DNA of 64,000 nt. It comes from Acetobacter pomorum (lineage in GTDB: Bacteria; Pseudomonadota; Alphaproteobacteria; Acetobacterales; Acetobacteraceae). The notes beneath the pieces are model-generated. The model was given only the letters and a program-made list of their open reading frames with translations, was not told where the DNA came from and made no database searches. The position numbers and the translations under genes are program-made. Shown piece by piece: positions 1-9,878 of this stretch. The stretch is taken from positions 248,001 through 312,000 of the forward strand of contig NZ_PEBQ01000144.1 in assembly GCF_002738225.1 (NCBI RefSeq), read 5' to 3'. Numbering within the stretch: position 1 is the stretch's first letter; each line of letters begins with the position of its first letter.

Positions 1-89
1 ATAAGAACGGCCAAACAGCATTCTGGCGGTTAACAGACCGGAGATTCCTTATAGGTTTGGCGGCCCGTAACAGCCACCTGGTTTCTGAC
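1..89. other. Window edge, no assignable gene
   Basis: No complete gene can be called here. On the minus strand an ATG at 21-19 opens a frame that runs off the left edge, beginning MLFGRSY. It lies downstream of the plsC stop on the same strand, so it could be the start of the next gene in that direction, but seven codons cannot support a call. Confidence 0.3.
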
Positions 90-1181
90 CTAAAGCCGTA
101 TACGTATTGAAGCAAAAAAGGAGGCGGTTTTGTCAAGTACGCTTTTGGCTTTCCTGATATAAGGCGGCAGAAAATTGGCAGGCAAGGTGGCAGGGTTAAA
201 CCGGCCCTTTACAATTTTTGGCGTGCGGTTTTGCCGTAGTTCCGCAGCGCCTTCTGCCACGGCTTTCCATGCTGCTTGTGCCAAAGCCTTGCGGCTGGGG
301 AACATGTCCGGGTCCAGCGGTTCGTGCAGTAGCACGGTTGCGCGCGAGCGCTTCCATTTCAGCAAGGCCCATACATGCGGGCCAAGGTCCATATCTCCGT
401 ACCATGAAAACACCGGGCGGCGCAGGCGGGAAATGGGCAGATCTTCCAGCCGGTCATACACAAGAGAGACAGGTTGGATCAGCGGTGTCATACCCGGTTC
501 AAACGTTATGGGCAGAAGGCTTTTATCCATTCCTTCCTTCAGCCGAGGTAATTTGGCGATGGCAAAAAAAGCGGACATGAACGGCAACACGCGCGAACCA
601 TCGGAGGATGTGCCTTCAGGGAACAATACCAGATTATCCCCTTCCACCATGCGGCGGATCATCTCATCACGCTCACGCCCTGTGGTGCTGCGCTGGCGGC
701 TGACAAAAATGGTACGCCCGATTTGTGAGACCAAGCCCATAATGGGCCATTTTTCAATATCGCCCTTGGCCACAAACACAGAGGGCAGAATGGTGCCCAG
801 TACTGGCACATCCAGCCATGACATATGGTTGCAGATATAGATAACTGGCCGTTCACCCCGTTTGCGGGCTTTTAGGCCACCAACAGTGCCCACGCGCTGC
901 CCCACAACATGGATCTGCAACCCGATAATACGGCACAGCACCCCCCAGATAACCCGCGTCCAGCGGATTTTGGGTGTGCCGGGCACAAGCAGAAGGCATG
1001 CCTCAAACCCTACGGAGAGCGGCACCCACACAACCAGCGCGCCAAGGCGCAGGGCCGCCCTTAAATCTGCCGTGCGGCGAAAATAGGCTTCTACCCACGC
1101 TGGCAGCGGGGAAAGGCCATCGGGCTTCTTGGGGGGGGAAGCATAAGGGGGGCGGGGTTGGTCAGACGGGCGTGGTGTCAT
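90..1181 (-). CDS. plsC: Lysophospholipid acyltransferase (1-acyl-glycerol-3-phosphate acyltransferase family)
   Basis: Predicted to acylate lysophosphatidic acid to phosphatidic acid at the inner membrane. The sequence shows the family's HX4D block as NHMSWLD at residues 118-124 and the FPEGT block at 187-191, preceded by hydrophobic stretches at about 45-67. At 363 residues it is longer than the usual 240-residue PlsC because it has a proline-rich N-terminus and a long C-terminal tail. I chose the ATG at 1181; a TTG at 1217 would add 12 residues and neither has a strong ribosome binding site. It diverges from tamA. Exact acceptor specificity cannot be told from sequence; an ornithine-lipid or other lyso-lipid acyltransferase role remains possible. 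Confidence 0.88.
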   Translation of the reverse strand: MTPRPSDQPRPPYASPPKKPDGLSPLPAWVEAYFRRTADLRAALRLGALVVWVPLSVGFEACLLLVPGTPKIRWTRVIWGVLCRIIGLQIHVVGQRVGTVGGLKARKRGERPVIYICNHMSWLDVPVLGTILPSVFVAKGDIEKWPIMGLVSQIGRTIFVSRQRSTTGRERDEMIRRMVEGDNLVLFPEGTSSDGSRVLPFMSAFFAIAKLPRLKEGMDKSLLPITFEPGMTPLIQPVSLVYDRLEDLPISRLRRPVFSWYGDMDLGPHVWALLKWKRSRATVLLHEPLDPDMFPSRKALAQAAWKAVAEGAAELRQNRTPKIVKGRFNPATLPANFLPPYIRKAKSVLDKTASFFASIRIRL

Positions 1182-1431
1182 CGTTTCATTTCTGCCAGAC
1201 ACAGCTCTGTCGGACAAACGCGCCTAGCAGCGCAGATGGAATGAAAAAGCATGCGCTCTCTTACCGCGATTTTAGGCGGCGGGACAATCCATCACCCAAT
1301 TTATGCGTAACAGAAGTTGTTTTGGACGTCGGCACCGCATTTTTGTCATGGTATGTGCATAAAAGGATTTGTAAGCAGAACATTCGCAAATAGGTGCAGG
1401 CAGATTATTGGTGAGGACACGCAAGAACAAC

Positions 1432-3354
1432 ATGCTGAACAGGCTTGCCCTTACCGCGAATCGTGTTCTTGCAGGTGCGGCCTTGTGGGGGGCATCCTCC
1501 TGCCTGACCTGGGCGGCAGACCCGCAGCCTTACACCACCAAGCTGGTACCAACCGGAGAATCTGATCTGGATACGGCTATCAAAAGCTCGTCCGATCTTC
1601 TGTCTCTTCAGTCCACGCATGCGGTGGGGCCATTTGCTTTGGCGGGGCGCGTGCATAATGAATATGAGCGTTTGCGCACGGCGCTGGAAAGCTGTGGCTA
1701 TTATGCGGGCACGGTGCACATTACCCTCAGCCGGAATGGCGGGAAGGATGCCGTGAAGATGGACGGGATGTCTCCCGCTCTGTCGCAATGGATCGAATCT
1801 GTACCTGCGGGTGAAAAAATTCAGGCCGAGGTGAAGGTGGACAAAGGGCCGCTTTTTCATCTGGGTACGGTTACGCTGGTGGATGATAAAACCGGCAAGC
1901 CCCCAACGTTAACGGAAGACCAAAAAAAGGCTTTTGGTCTTGCACCGGGCCAGCCAGCCGTTGCCAAAACTGTGCTGGATAGCGGCAGTAACCTGATGGA
2001 TGCCTTGCGTGAAGATGGGCATGCGTTGGCAACGGTGGAAAAACCCAAAGCCTATCTGGAGCCTGCCACACATACGCTGAACATTACTTACCCGGTTACC
2101 CCCGGCCCGGTGCTGAATATCGGCAAGATAGACACAACAGGCTTAAAGCAGGTGCATGAAAAGTTTGTGCGCCGCCGTATGACCATACAGGAAGGGCAGC
2201 TTTATCAGCCTTCCAAAATTGAAAATGCCCGGCAGGATCTGGCCTCTGTTGGCGTATTTTCCAATGTGACAGTGCAGGATGCCTCCACCTACGCGGTGGA
2301 CGGCACCATGCCGCTGGACTTCAGCTTTAAGGAAGCCAAACGCCATTCCGTGGCGGCAGAAGGCGGGTATTCCACAGATCTGGGGGCGCGCGCCGGTGGA
2401 TCATGGACACATTATAACCTGTTGGGTAATGCAGAGCGCCTGCGCCTTACCGCTTTGATTACCGGCCTTGGTGGCTCTGCCCAGCAGGGGTTGGGTTATG
2501 ATATTTATGCTGATTTCTTCAAACCCGATTTTTTGCAACGCAACCAGAATTTGAGCGCACGTATTGAAGGGCTGCGGCAGTTGTTCTGGTCTTATCGGCA
2601 GACGGCATTTTTAATTCGTGGTGGCATTACGCGCCCATTGGCCAAAAACTGGAACGGCAGCTTTGGGCTGATGGCAGAGCAGGAAAAGATTGAGCAGTTT
2701 GACGTAACGCGTGATTACACCATTGTTTCCGCACCACTTTCCGTCATGTTTGATAATACAGGGGTCGGCAACCCGATTGAACCTGCAACCCACGGCGTGC
2801 GGGCCAGCATCAGCATTACGCCTTCTGTTTCCTTGGGTAACAAGGGCAGTGGCACCTCGTTCTTTGCCATTCTGAATGGCATGGCCTCCACGTATTATGA
2901 TCTGCACCATCTGGGTATCAGCAAACCGGGCAACAGTGTTTTGGCCTTTCGTGGCATGATCGGCAGCATCCAGGGGGCGAGTACGTGGGATATTCCGCCA
3001 GATCAGCGCCTGTACGCCGGTGGCAGCTCTACTGTGCGTGGCTTTCGCTGGCAGGGTGTGGGGCCACAATACAAAAACACCCGCTATGCCATTGGGGGCA
3101 CATCGCTTGATGCCGGGAGCGCTGAATTCCGCCAGAGGCTGATCGGGAACTTTGGTATGGCGGCGTATATAGATGCAGGTCAGGTTGGCAGCAGCAGTTT
3201 GCCGTTTACCGGCAAGCTGCGCGCGGGCACAGGTGGGGGGGTGCGCTATTATACGCCTATTGGCCCCATTCGGCTTGATGTGGCCGTGCCAATTAACCGC
3301 GCCCCGCGGGGCGATAAGTGGGACCTGTATATCGGCCTTGGGGAGACATTCTGA
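1432..3354 (+). CDS. tamA: Outer-membrane autotransporter assembly protein TamA (Omp85/BamA family)
   Basis: Omp85-superfamily protein of about 640 residues. It has an N-terminal signal peptide (hydrophobic core around residues 9-25 ending in a WAADP-type cleavage region), POTRA-type repeats through roughly residue 320, and a C-terminal beta-barrel ending in the outer-membrane terminal phenylalanine (GLGETF). The barrel contains a VRGFRWQGVGP segment, the conserved VRGF/Y motif of loop 6. TamA works with inner-membrane TamB, encoded immediately downstream with an overlapping start. The ATG at 1432 is chosen; in-frame GTG 1411 and TTG 1408 are alternatives that would lengthen the basic n-region. 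BamA itself is unlikely because the partner is TamB and the POTRA region is short. Confidence 0.88.
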   Translation: MLNRLALTANRVLAGAALWGASSCLTWAADPQPYTTKLVPTGESDLDTAIKSSSDLLSLQSTHAVGPFALAGRVHNEYERLRTALESCGYYAGTVHITLSRNGGKDAVKMDGMSPALSQWIESVPAGEKIQAEVKVDKGPLFHLGTVTLVDDKTGKPPTLTEDQKKAFGLAPGQPAVAKTVLDSGSNLMDALREDGHALATVEKPKAYLEPATHTLNITYPVTPGPVLNIGKIDTTGLKQVHEKFVRRRMTIQEGQLYQPSKIENARQDLASVGVFSNVTVQDASTYAVDGTMPLDFSFKEAKRHSVAAEGGYSTDLGARAGGSWTHYNLLGNAERLRLTALITGLGGSAQQGLGYDIYADFFKPDFLQRNQNLSARIEGLRQLFWSYRQTAFLIRGGITRPLAKNWNGSFGLMAEQEKIEQFDVTRDYTIVSAPLSVMFDNTGVGNPIEPATHGVRASISITPSVSLGNKGSGTSFFAILNGMASTYYDLHHLGISKPGNSVLAFRGMIGSIQGASTWDIPPDQRLYAGGSSTVRGFRWQGVGPQYKNTRYAIGGTSLDAGSAEFRQRLIGNFGMAAYIDAGQVGSSSLPFTGKLRAGTGGGVRYYTPIGPIRLDVAVPINRAPRGDKWDLYIGLGETF

Positions 3355-6300
3355 TGCCCGATAGGCCAGAACCCATTCTGCCACGCACGCCAGATAAACC
3401 AGCCCGTCCGTTATGGCGGCGCGTGGGCCGCATTGCCCTGATAACCGGGGGTTCTCTGGTGGGTGTGGCCGGTCTGGCTGTGGCGGTTTTGCTGGTAGGG
3501 GCCAATACCGGACCGGGGCGCAAAATGCTAATGCACCAGACATCTGCCCTGACAGGCGGAATGATCGGGCTTTCTGGCATGTCCGGGCGTTTCCCCGATA
3601 ACTTCCGGCTGGATACGCTGGAAATTCGCGATAAGCAGGGGGCGTGGCTTACGCTGCATAATGTGGCGCTTGATTGGTCCCCTTTGGCCATTGTGGGGCG
3701 CACGGCACGTATTTATGCCGTTACGGCTGATGAATTGGATATTCCGCGCCTACCTGTTTCTGACCCGTCCAAGCCTGCGGCACCTTCCAAAAGCTCACCT
3801 TCTGCGCTGCATCTGGGGGTGGATATACGTAAACTTGCGGTGGGGCGCATAAATGTGGGGGCCGCACTTGCGGGTTCTCCAGCCAGTTTTTCCCTGTCCG
3901 GGCAGGGAAAGCTGTCCAATATTGATCCGGTTATCAATGGGCTAAGCCTGCCATCTCTGCCGGGTGCGGATATCGCGTTGCACCTGAAAAGGCTGGATGC
4001 TGCCGGGCAGATTGATCTGGCCACAACCACGGGTAAGGGCAAGCTTGGCCTGCATCTGGATGCTAGCGAGGGCACAGATGGTTTTGCCGCCACGCGCCTG
4101 AAAATGCCGCAACTGGTGCCTTTGGCGCTCAAACTGGATATTAACGGACCGCCTTCTGCTGCCGTTTTGGGTTTTGCGGCGACTGCGGGAGATATCAAAG
4201 CCCATGCAGATGGCGTGCTGGACTTGCTTGCAGAAAAGCTGGGCAAGCTGAATGCAGGGGTGGATGCCCCCGCCATGTCACTTTCGCCCGATCTTGCATG
4301 GGGCGGTATCCATCTAGATGCACAATTGCATGGCAAGATGGCCGCGCCACTGGGCACGGCACAGGTGCAGGTTGATCAGCTTGCTGCATCTGGCGCTGGC
4401 GTGGGCACGCTAAAAGTGCAGTTTTCTGGCGAGAACGGCAGTGCCGATATGGCCAATTTGCTGCATGTAATGGCCACGGCAGATGGCGTGCGCCTGCCCG
4501 GAAAGGCCCCAACGCTGCTGGCTTCCGCCCCGTTGCAGCTTGATGCCCGGCTGGAGCCACAAAAGCCGGGTAAGCCGCTGGCTTTTACACTGTCTCACCC
4601 TTTGCTGGATCTGTCAGGAAACGTACAGGCAGCCGCGCCACAACGCGGCACGGTAGCATTAAAACTGCCCGATCTGCTTCCGTTTGGTGAAATGGCAGGA
4701 ACGCCCTTGCGTGGCAGCGCAGGTATGAACGCACAGTTTGACCTGCCAGCAAAACCGGAAGGAGATACGCACCTTACGGCAGATGGCACCTTGGCTATTA
4801 CAGGCGGGCAGCCTCAGGCTGCCGGGCTGATTGGCCCAGATGGCAAGTTTGCTCTTACAGCTACTATGCGGCCTTTGGCGGCCCAGGATAAACTGCCCGC
4901 CTCCAAACAGATTGATCTGCAAAATCTGAGTGTGGATGGCCGTGCCCTCAACCTTAAAGGGGGTGGGCAGGTGAATACAGGCCGAGACATGGATCTGGCG
5001 TTTGATCTGGGCCTGACCGATCTGGCACGGGCATTGCCCTCCCTGCGCGGGGCGCTCACGCTGGCTTTGCAGGCTAAAGGCCCGATGCAGGATTTTACTG
5101 CCACTCTGCATGCAAAGGGAGACCCCGGCACTCCCACCATGCCGCGCGGCCCGATAGAACTGGATGCCAATGTGCAGCATCTGCCTACGGCGCCAGAAGG
5201 TACAATACAGGCGCAAGGCACATTAAACCGCGCACCGCTGCTGCTGGATGTGGCTCTGGCCCAGAGTGCACAGGGAGACAGGCAGGTTGATATTCGCAAA
5301 CTGTCCTGGAACAGCGTGGCCGGGCAGGGGCAGCTTTCTCTCCCCACGGGTGAGGTGGTGCCGCTGGGTACGCTGGACCTGAAGGTGGGGCGTTTGGCAG
5401 ATTTCCGCCCACTTATCGGGCAGGCCATATCTGGCGCGCTGGCGGCTTCTGTTAAAACCACGCAGGTGGCGGATAAGCCTCAGGTAGCCCTCAAGCTGGA
5501 TGGCAATGTGGCCATGCCCAATGTCAAAATTGGATCTCTGGCTTTGGCTGGCACGGTCAAAGACCCCGCAGCACACCCCAATGCGGATCTTACGCTCAAA
5601 CTGGGTGGGTTGTCTGCTTCAGGCGTAACCGGGCAGGCGCGCTTAAGCGCCAAGGGGCCGGATAACGCCATGGCGTTAACAGCTCAGGTAGGGCCTGCAA
5701 GCTGGTCTGGCAGCCCCTTGATTCTGGATACTGCCGCCCTGCTGAATCTGCCTGCCAAACAGGTCAAGGTGCAGCGCCTGAATGCCACGGCCAAGCAGGA
5801 AACATTGCGCCTGTTGGCCCCGGCGCTGGTCTCATTTGGGCCGACAATGGGGGTAGATCGGCTGCGGGCCACGTTGGTAACAGCAGGTAGCCAACCCGCC
5901 ACTATTGATATTGCGGGCAAGGTCAAACCTTCTTTGGCGGTTACGGCAGATATTCGTAATCTTACGCCTGCGCTGGCGCATCCATTCGCGCCAGATTTCA
6001 AGGCATCTGGCACAGTTTCCGTTCAGGCCAAGGTGGCAGGAACGTTAAATGCTCCACAAGGGCAGGTGAAGCTAACCGGGCGCGATTTGCGTATGGCGGG
6101 CAGTTCTGCTGCCGCTTCCATTCCGCCGTTGCATGTAGATGCTGCCGCCAATCTGGCGGGCAGTTCCGCCAAGGTGCAGGTGGCGGCAGGTGCTGGCCCC
6201 AAGTTGAATGTGAATGTGGGCGGCACAGCTCCGTTGAATAAAACCGGCCCCATGAACCTGCGTGTTAATGGCAATCTGGATTTAAGTATTGCCAATGGCA

Positions 6301-7583
6301 TTTTGGGTGCGCAGGCTCGGCAGGCGCTGGGGCAGGCCCAGATGGCGCTGCTGGTTGCGGGCACCGTGTCCTCTCCTCGTATAACGGGCACAGTTGATCT
6401 GCGTGATGCCGATGTGCAGGATTTTGCCCAGGGCTTCCATTTGGCCAATATCAACGGTCGCGTGGTGGGTGAGAACGACCGGGTGGTTATTCAGAACCTT
6501 ACGGCCAAGGCGGGTGATGGCAGTTTGAATGTAACCGGCTTTGTAGGCATTGGCGCTCCCGGTATGCCGCTGGATATTCATTTGCAGGCGCATGATGCTC
6601 AACCCGTTTCCAGTGATCTGCTGACTGCGGTGATGAATGCGGATATTGCCGTAAAAGGGCAGGTGCAAACCCGTATGGATGTTGATGGCACGGTGGATTT
6701 GCGGCGTGTAGAAATCAATATTCCCAATTCTTTGCCATCTTCCGTGGCGCGGCTGGATGTTGTGCGCCCCGGTGATGCGCAAAAGCAAGTAGAAGCCGCC
6801 AAGGCAGAAGCCACAAAGGCAGCCGTTATTGGGCTAAATCTCAGCCTGACATCCCCCGGCAAGTTTTTTGTGCGTGGGCATGGCCTTGATGCAGAAATGG
6901 CCGGTAGGCTGAAAGTGGCCGGCACAACACAGGCTCCGCTTATAAGTGGCGGGTTTGACCTCAAGCGCGGCAACTTTGATCTGGCAGGTATTTCGCTCAA
7001 CTTCACCAAAGGGCGGGTGGCCTTTAATGGGTCTGGCGTTGGCCACAAGATGGATCCGACGCTGGACTTTGAGGCCGACCGTGCCGTACAGGGCCAGACA
7101 GCCATGCTGAAAGTGGGCGGTTATGCCAGCGCGCCCAAAATTACATTTGAATCCATGCCGCCTCTGCCGCAGGATCAGGTTCTGGCTATGCTGCTGTTTG
7201 GCACAGATGCGCACTCGCTTTCCTCCACGCAGATGGTGGAGCTGGGCACGGCGCTGGCCACACTTACAGGGCTTACCCCGTTTGACCCCATGGGCACCAT
7301 TCGCAAAACCTTACATCTGGACCGTCTGGCCATTGGCGGCGGTTCTGGGGTGGGGAATGGTGGCACCAGTGTTGAGGCCGGTAAATACGTGATGAAAGGC
7401 GTTTACGTAGGCGCCAAGCAGGCCACTTCTGGTTCTGGCACGCAGGCGCAGGTGCAGGTTGACCTTACCAAACACCTCAAGCTGAACACAACGGTGGGCA
7501 CAGGCGGCACCGTAACCGGCTTTACTACCCCGGAAAACGATCCGGGCAGTAGCGTTGGGCTGTTGTGGCAGTATCGTTATTAA
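3354..7583 (+). CDS. tamB: Translocation and assembly module subunit TamB (DUF490/AsmA-like superfamily)
   Basis: A 1409-residue protein with one N-terminal membrane anchor (about residues 23-50) followed by long beta-rich, glycine/alanine/leucine-rich repeats. The C-terminal DUF490 region contains the segments LPQDQVLAMLLFG and GVYVGAKQ. TamB spans the periplasm and, with TamA, supports outer-membrane protein insertion; family members also take part in lipid transport between membranes. The start ATG overlaps the tamA stop (TGATG at 3352-3356), indicating translational coupling. The length fits the family. Nothing in the sequence suggests truncation. Confidence 0.9.
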   Translation: MPDRPEPILPRTPDKPARPLWRRVGRIALITGGSLVGVAGLAVAVLLVGANTGPGRKMLMHQTSALTGGMIGLSGMSGRFPDNFRLDTLEIRDKQGAWLTLHNVALDWSPLAIVGRTARIYAVTADELDIPRLPVSDPSKPAAPSKSSPSALHLGVDIRKLAVGRINVGAALAGSPASFSLSGQGKLSNIDPVINGLSLPSLPGADIALHLKRLDAAGQIDLATTTGKGKLGLHLDASEGTDGFAATRLKMPQLVPLALKLDINGPPSAAVLGFAATAGDIKAHADGVLDLLAEKLGKLNAGVDAPAMSLSPDLAWGGIHLDAQLHGKMAAPLGTAQVQVDQLAASGAGVGTLKVQFSGENGSADMANLLHVMATADGVRLPGKAPTLLASAPLQLDARLEPQKPGKPLAFTLSHPLLDLSGNVQAAAPQRGTVALKLPDLLPFGEMAGTPLRGSAGMNAQFDLPAKPEGDTHLTADGTLAITGGQPQAAGLIGPDGKFALTATMRPLAAQDKLPASKQIDLQNLSVDGRALNLKGGGQVNTGRDMDLAFDLGLTDLARALPSLRGALTLALQAKGPMQDFTATLHAKGDPGTPTMPRGPIELDANVQHLPTAPEGTIQAQGTLNRAPLLLDVALAQSAQGDRQVDIRKLSWNSVAGQGQLSLPTGEVVPLGTLDLKVGRLADFRPLIGQAISGALAASVKTTQVADKPQVALKLDGNVAMPNVKIGSLALAGTVKDPAAHPNADLTLKLGGLSASGVTGQARLSAKGPDNAMALTAQVGPASWSGSPLILDTAALLNLPAKQVKVQRLNATAKQETLRLLAPALVSFGPTMGVDRLRATLVTAGSQPATIDIAGKVKPSLAVTADIRNLTPALAHPFAPDFKASGTVSVQAKVAGTLNAPQGQVKLTGRDLRMAGSSAAASIPPLHVDAAANLAGSSAKVQVAAGAGPKLNVNVGGTAPLNKTGPMNLRVNGNLDLSIANGILGAQARQALGQAQMALLVAGTVSSPRITGTVDLRDADVQDFAQGFHLANINGRVVGENDRVVIQNLTAKAGDGSLNVTGFVGIGAPGMPLDIHLQAHDAQPVSSDLLTAVMNADIAVKGQVQTRMDVDGTVDLRRVEINIPNSLPSSVARLDVVRPGDAQKQVEAAKAEATKAAVIGLNLSLTSPGKFFVRGHGLDAEMAGRLKVAGTTQAPLISGGFDLKRGNFDLAGISLNFTKGRVAFNGSGVGHKMDPTLDFEADRAVQGQTAMLKVGGYASAPKITFESMPPLPQDQVLAMLLFGTDAHSLSSTQMVELGTALATLTGLTPFDPMGTIRKTLHLDRLAIGGGSGVGNGGTSVEAGKYVMKGVYVGAKQATSGSGTQAQVQVDLTKHLKLNTTVGTGGTVTGFTTPENDPGSSVGLLWQYRY

Positions 7584-7598
7584 GCATTCAGACGGATA

Positions 7599-7630
7599 TT
7601 TGAGACGCCCGTAAAAAGGAGCGTCTCAAA
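7599..7630. terminator. Stem-loop between convergent tamB and xthA
   Basis: A perfect 10-bp inverted repeat, TTTGAGACGC at 7599-7608 and GCGTCTCAAA at 7621-7630, with a 12-nt loop. It begins 15 bases after the tamB stop and ends 8 bases before the xthA stop codon on the other strand. The short T-runs at its edges are weak, so it is a probable bidirectional terminator rather than a certain one. Confidence 0.65.
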
Positions 7631-7638
7631 ACCGTGCG

Positions 7639-8439
7639 TTAGTCTGAAAGGCTGAAATCTACCACGACAGGCACATGGTCGGAGGGGCCTTCCCAATCTC
7701 GTGCCTCACGCACAACTGTCATGCCGTGCAGATTGGGCAGGAGGTCGGGCGTCATCCATACGTGGTCCAGACGGCGGCCGCGGTTAGATTTTTTCCAGTC
7801 CCGGTTGCGGTAAGACCACCACGTATAAAGTTTTTCGTCTGCTGGTACAAAATGGCGCATGGCGTCCACAAAGCCGGTTTGCAGCCAGCGGTTTAGGCGT
7901 TCTGTTTCTGCTGGTGTATGGCTGACAATTTTAAGAAGTTGCTTGTGGCTCCATACATCGTGCTCAAGTGGCGCGATGTTGAAGTCTCCCACCAGCACCG
8001 TACGACTGAGAGGGCGAGACTGAAACCACTCGGTCACTTCTTCAACAAACGCCAGTTTATGGGCAAATTTGGGGTTGGTTTCCGGGTCTGGCTCATCCCC
8101 ACCTGCGGGGATGTAAAAGTCGTGCAGCTCCACATCGCCTTCTGGCGCGCATACGGTGGCCGCCACGTGGCGGCAATCTTCCTTGCCGTACCATACAGGT
8201 GTTTGCGTGACAGGCTTTAACGGATGGCGCGAAAGAATGGCAACGCCATTATAACCTTTCATGCCCCGATAATGCAGATGCTCAAAACCCAGAGCCTTTA
8301 CGCCATCTTCGGGAAACAGGGGGTCTGGTACCTTGGTTTCCTGTAGGCACACAACATCCGGGGCGAGGTGCCGCACCAGCTTTTCAAGCAGAGGCAGGCG
8401 CAGGCGGAGGGAATTGATGTTCCATGTTACTAATCGCAT
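7639..8439 (-). CDS. xthA: Exodeoxyribonuclease III (AP endonuclease, EEP family)
   Basis: Predicted Mg-dependent apurinic/apyrimidinic endonuclease and 3'-exonuclease acting in base-excision repair. The protein (266 residues) starts MRLVTWNINSLR and carries the family blocks in order: NINS, LQETK with the catalytic Glu, YNGVAILS, GDFNIAP, RRLDHVW and the terminal SDHVP with the catalytic His. I chose the ATG at 8439 because the family begins at MRLVTWN; in-frame starts 12 and 4 codons upstream would add a non-conserved extension. It converges with tamB. Confidence 0.95.
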   Translation of the reverse strand: MRLVTWNINSLRLRLPLLEKLVRHLAPDVVCLQETKVPDPLFPEDGVKALGFEHLHYRGMKGYNGVAILSRHPLKPVTQTPVWYGKEDCRHVAATVCAPEGDVELHDFYIPAGGDEPDPETNPKFAHKLAFVEEVTEWFQSRPLSRTVLVGDFNIAPLEHDVWSHKQLLKIVSHTPAETERLNRWLQTGFVDAMRHFVPADEKLYTWWSYRNRDWKKSNRGRRLDHVWMTPDLLPNLHGMTVVREARDWEGPSDHVPVVVDFSLSD

Positions 8440-8556
8440 GTGCCGTGGCATGACGGATTGCAGTTTGCAGGGCAAGCAAAAACAGGCGCATAAGTGGGGC
8501 AGATGGAACCCGGCTGTTCCCTTGTAATTTCATGTAACAGGGCCATTTTTTAGATT

Positions 8557-9618
8557 ATGACAACCCAACCTTCTTCCGTATCTGCGGATGCAGTTGCGCT
8601 GCATCGTGCCTTGTTCACTCTGGATAGCCATATCGATATTCCGTGGCCTGATCGGAATGATGCGTTTGAAGATACGGCAGACAGGCGGGTGGATCTGCCC
8701 AAAATGCAAAAGGGCGGTATGTCTGCCGGGTGCTTTGTGGCGTATATCGCTCAGGCAGCTATAGACCGGGAAGGACATGCGCAGGCGCAGCAGCAGTGCT
8801 TGGCCATGCTGGATGCCATAGGCCGCATGCAGGGCACTCATAATGGCGTCAGTGCACGTGTTTGCTCTACTGTGGCGGATATGCGCGCTGCGTTTGATGA
8901 AGGTGTGCTGGTTGTTGTTCCGGCCGTGGAAAATGGCTACGGCATGGGGGATGATCCCGCATTGCTCAGGCAGTTTCGGGCCAAAGGTGCGCGGTATGTC
9001 ACCCTCACTCATAATGGCCATAACGCACTGGCAGATGCGGCCATTCATCGCCCTAGCCTAGGGGATGCGCCACAGTGTCACCATGGCCTTTCTGCCCTTG
9101 GGCGTGAAGCGATTGCTGAAATGAACCGCCTTGGCATTGTGGTGGATGTATCTCACTCCTCCAAACAAACCATGCTTCAGGCTGTGCAGGTTTCTGCTAC
9201 TCCTGTTGTGGCTAGCCATTCCTGCGTGCGTACCTTGTGTGATCACCCGCGCAATCTGGATGATGAGCAGTTGGATGCGCTGAAGGAAAGTGGCGGTGTT
9301 ATCCAGATTACGGCCATGCCCGCGTTTTTGAAGCCCAAGCCGGAGGAAGGCAAACGGCAGGGTTTTGTAGCTGATCTGGTGGACCATATTGATTACGTTG
9401 TGCGTAGGCTGGGGCCAGAATACGTAGGTATTTCCTCAGATTTTGATGGTGGTGGTGCGCTGGAAGATTGGCAGAATGCCACGCAGGGCGTGAACATCAC
9501 TTCTGAGTTGATGCGCCGTGGTTATGACAAAAGTGAAATTGCGGCTTTCTGGGATGAAAACTTTTTGCGTGTACTGGAAAAGGCGGAACAGGTGGCAGAA
9601 CAAAGCAGGATTGCATGA
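8557..9618 (+). CDS. Membrane dipeptidase (peptidase M19)
   Basis: A 353-residue zinc dipeptidase of the M19/renal dipeptidase family. It shows the N-terminal metal-binding DSHIDIPW block (residues 23-30), the glutamate in VENGYGMG, the later VDVSHSS and SHSCVRTLCDHPRNL histidine blocks, and the C-terminal ISSDFDGGG block. It has no signal peptide, so it is probably cytoplasmic. Family members hydrolyse dipeptides, including some with a C-terminal D-residue. The gene has no operon partner: xthA diverges on the left and a structured 260-bp gap follows on the right. Confidence 0.9.
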   Translation: MTTQPSSVSADAVALHRALFTLDSHIDIPWPDRNDAFEDTADRRVDLPKMQKGGMSAGCFVAYIAQAAIDREGHAQAQQQCLAMLDAIGRMQGTHNGVSARVCSTVADMRAAFDEGVLVVVPAVENGYGMGDDPALLRQFRAKGARYVTLTHNGHNALADAAIHRPSLGDAPQCHHGLSALGREAIAEMNRLGIVVDVSHSSKQTMLQAVQVSATPVVASHSCVRTLCDHPRNLDDEQLDALKESGGVIQITAMPAFLKPKPEEGKRQGFVADLVDHIDYVVRRLGPEYVGISSDFDGGGALEDWQNATQGVNITSELMRRGYDKSEIAAFWDENFLRVLEKAEQVAEQSRIA

Positions 9619-9878
9619 GAACAAAAAACTGCAAAAATTGTCCACTTCCTCTCTTGACACCCCGTATTTTCAACAAAAAGTTCAAAAACCACAGGGTGTC
9701 AAAAAACCGCAACACATTAAATCTTTTGAAATCAGTGAGTTGGTGGGAATGACCAAAAACTGTGCAATCTGCTGAAAGGGCTGACTTTCTGCGGTTTATG
9801 ATGAGTCAGCCCCAGCTGTTCCACAGAGTTATCCACAAAAACGGTGGATGAAATTTCTCCCACGACCAAGAGCGTATA
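9619..9878. other. Structured intergenic region before uvrC with DnaA-box-like sites
   Basis: This 260-bp gap holds two perfect 9-bp inverted repeats: TTGACACCC (9654-9662) with GGGTGTCAA (9694-9702), and GGGCTGACT (9778-9786) with AGTCAGCCC (9804-9812). Just after the second repeat lies TTATCCACA (9829-9837), the E. coli consensus DnaA box, with a weaker look-alike TGTTCCACA at 9817-9825. I see no convincing open frame. The uvrC promoter must lie here or the gene must be read through from the dipeptidase. Confidence 0.55.
9829..9837 (+). promoter_or_regulatory. Consensus DnaA box
   Basis: TTATCCACA matches the strong DnaA-box consensus exactly and lies 42 bases before the uvrC start. A single box plus one degenerate neighbour is too little for an origin, and no dnaA, dnaN, hemE or parAB gene is nearby. 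A regulatory site or a chance match is more likely. Confidence 0.4.

Noticed and set aside
2611..3543. 310-codon minus-strand frame inside tamA/tamB
   Set aside because: Antisense to well-supported genes; composition looks like a shadow frame and no family motif is visible.
9619..9878. Chromosomal replication origin
   Set aside because: Only one consensus DnaA box and one weak match, no AT-rich unwinding element, and no origin-associated genes nearby.
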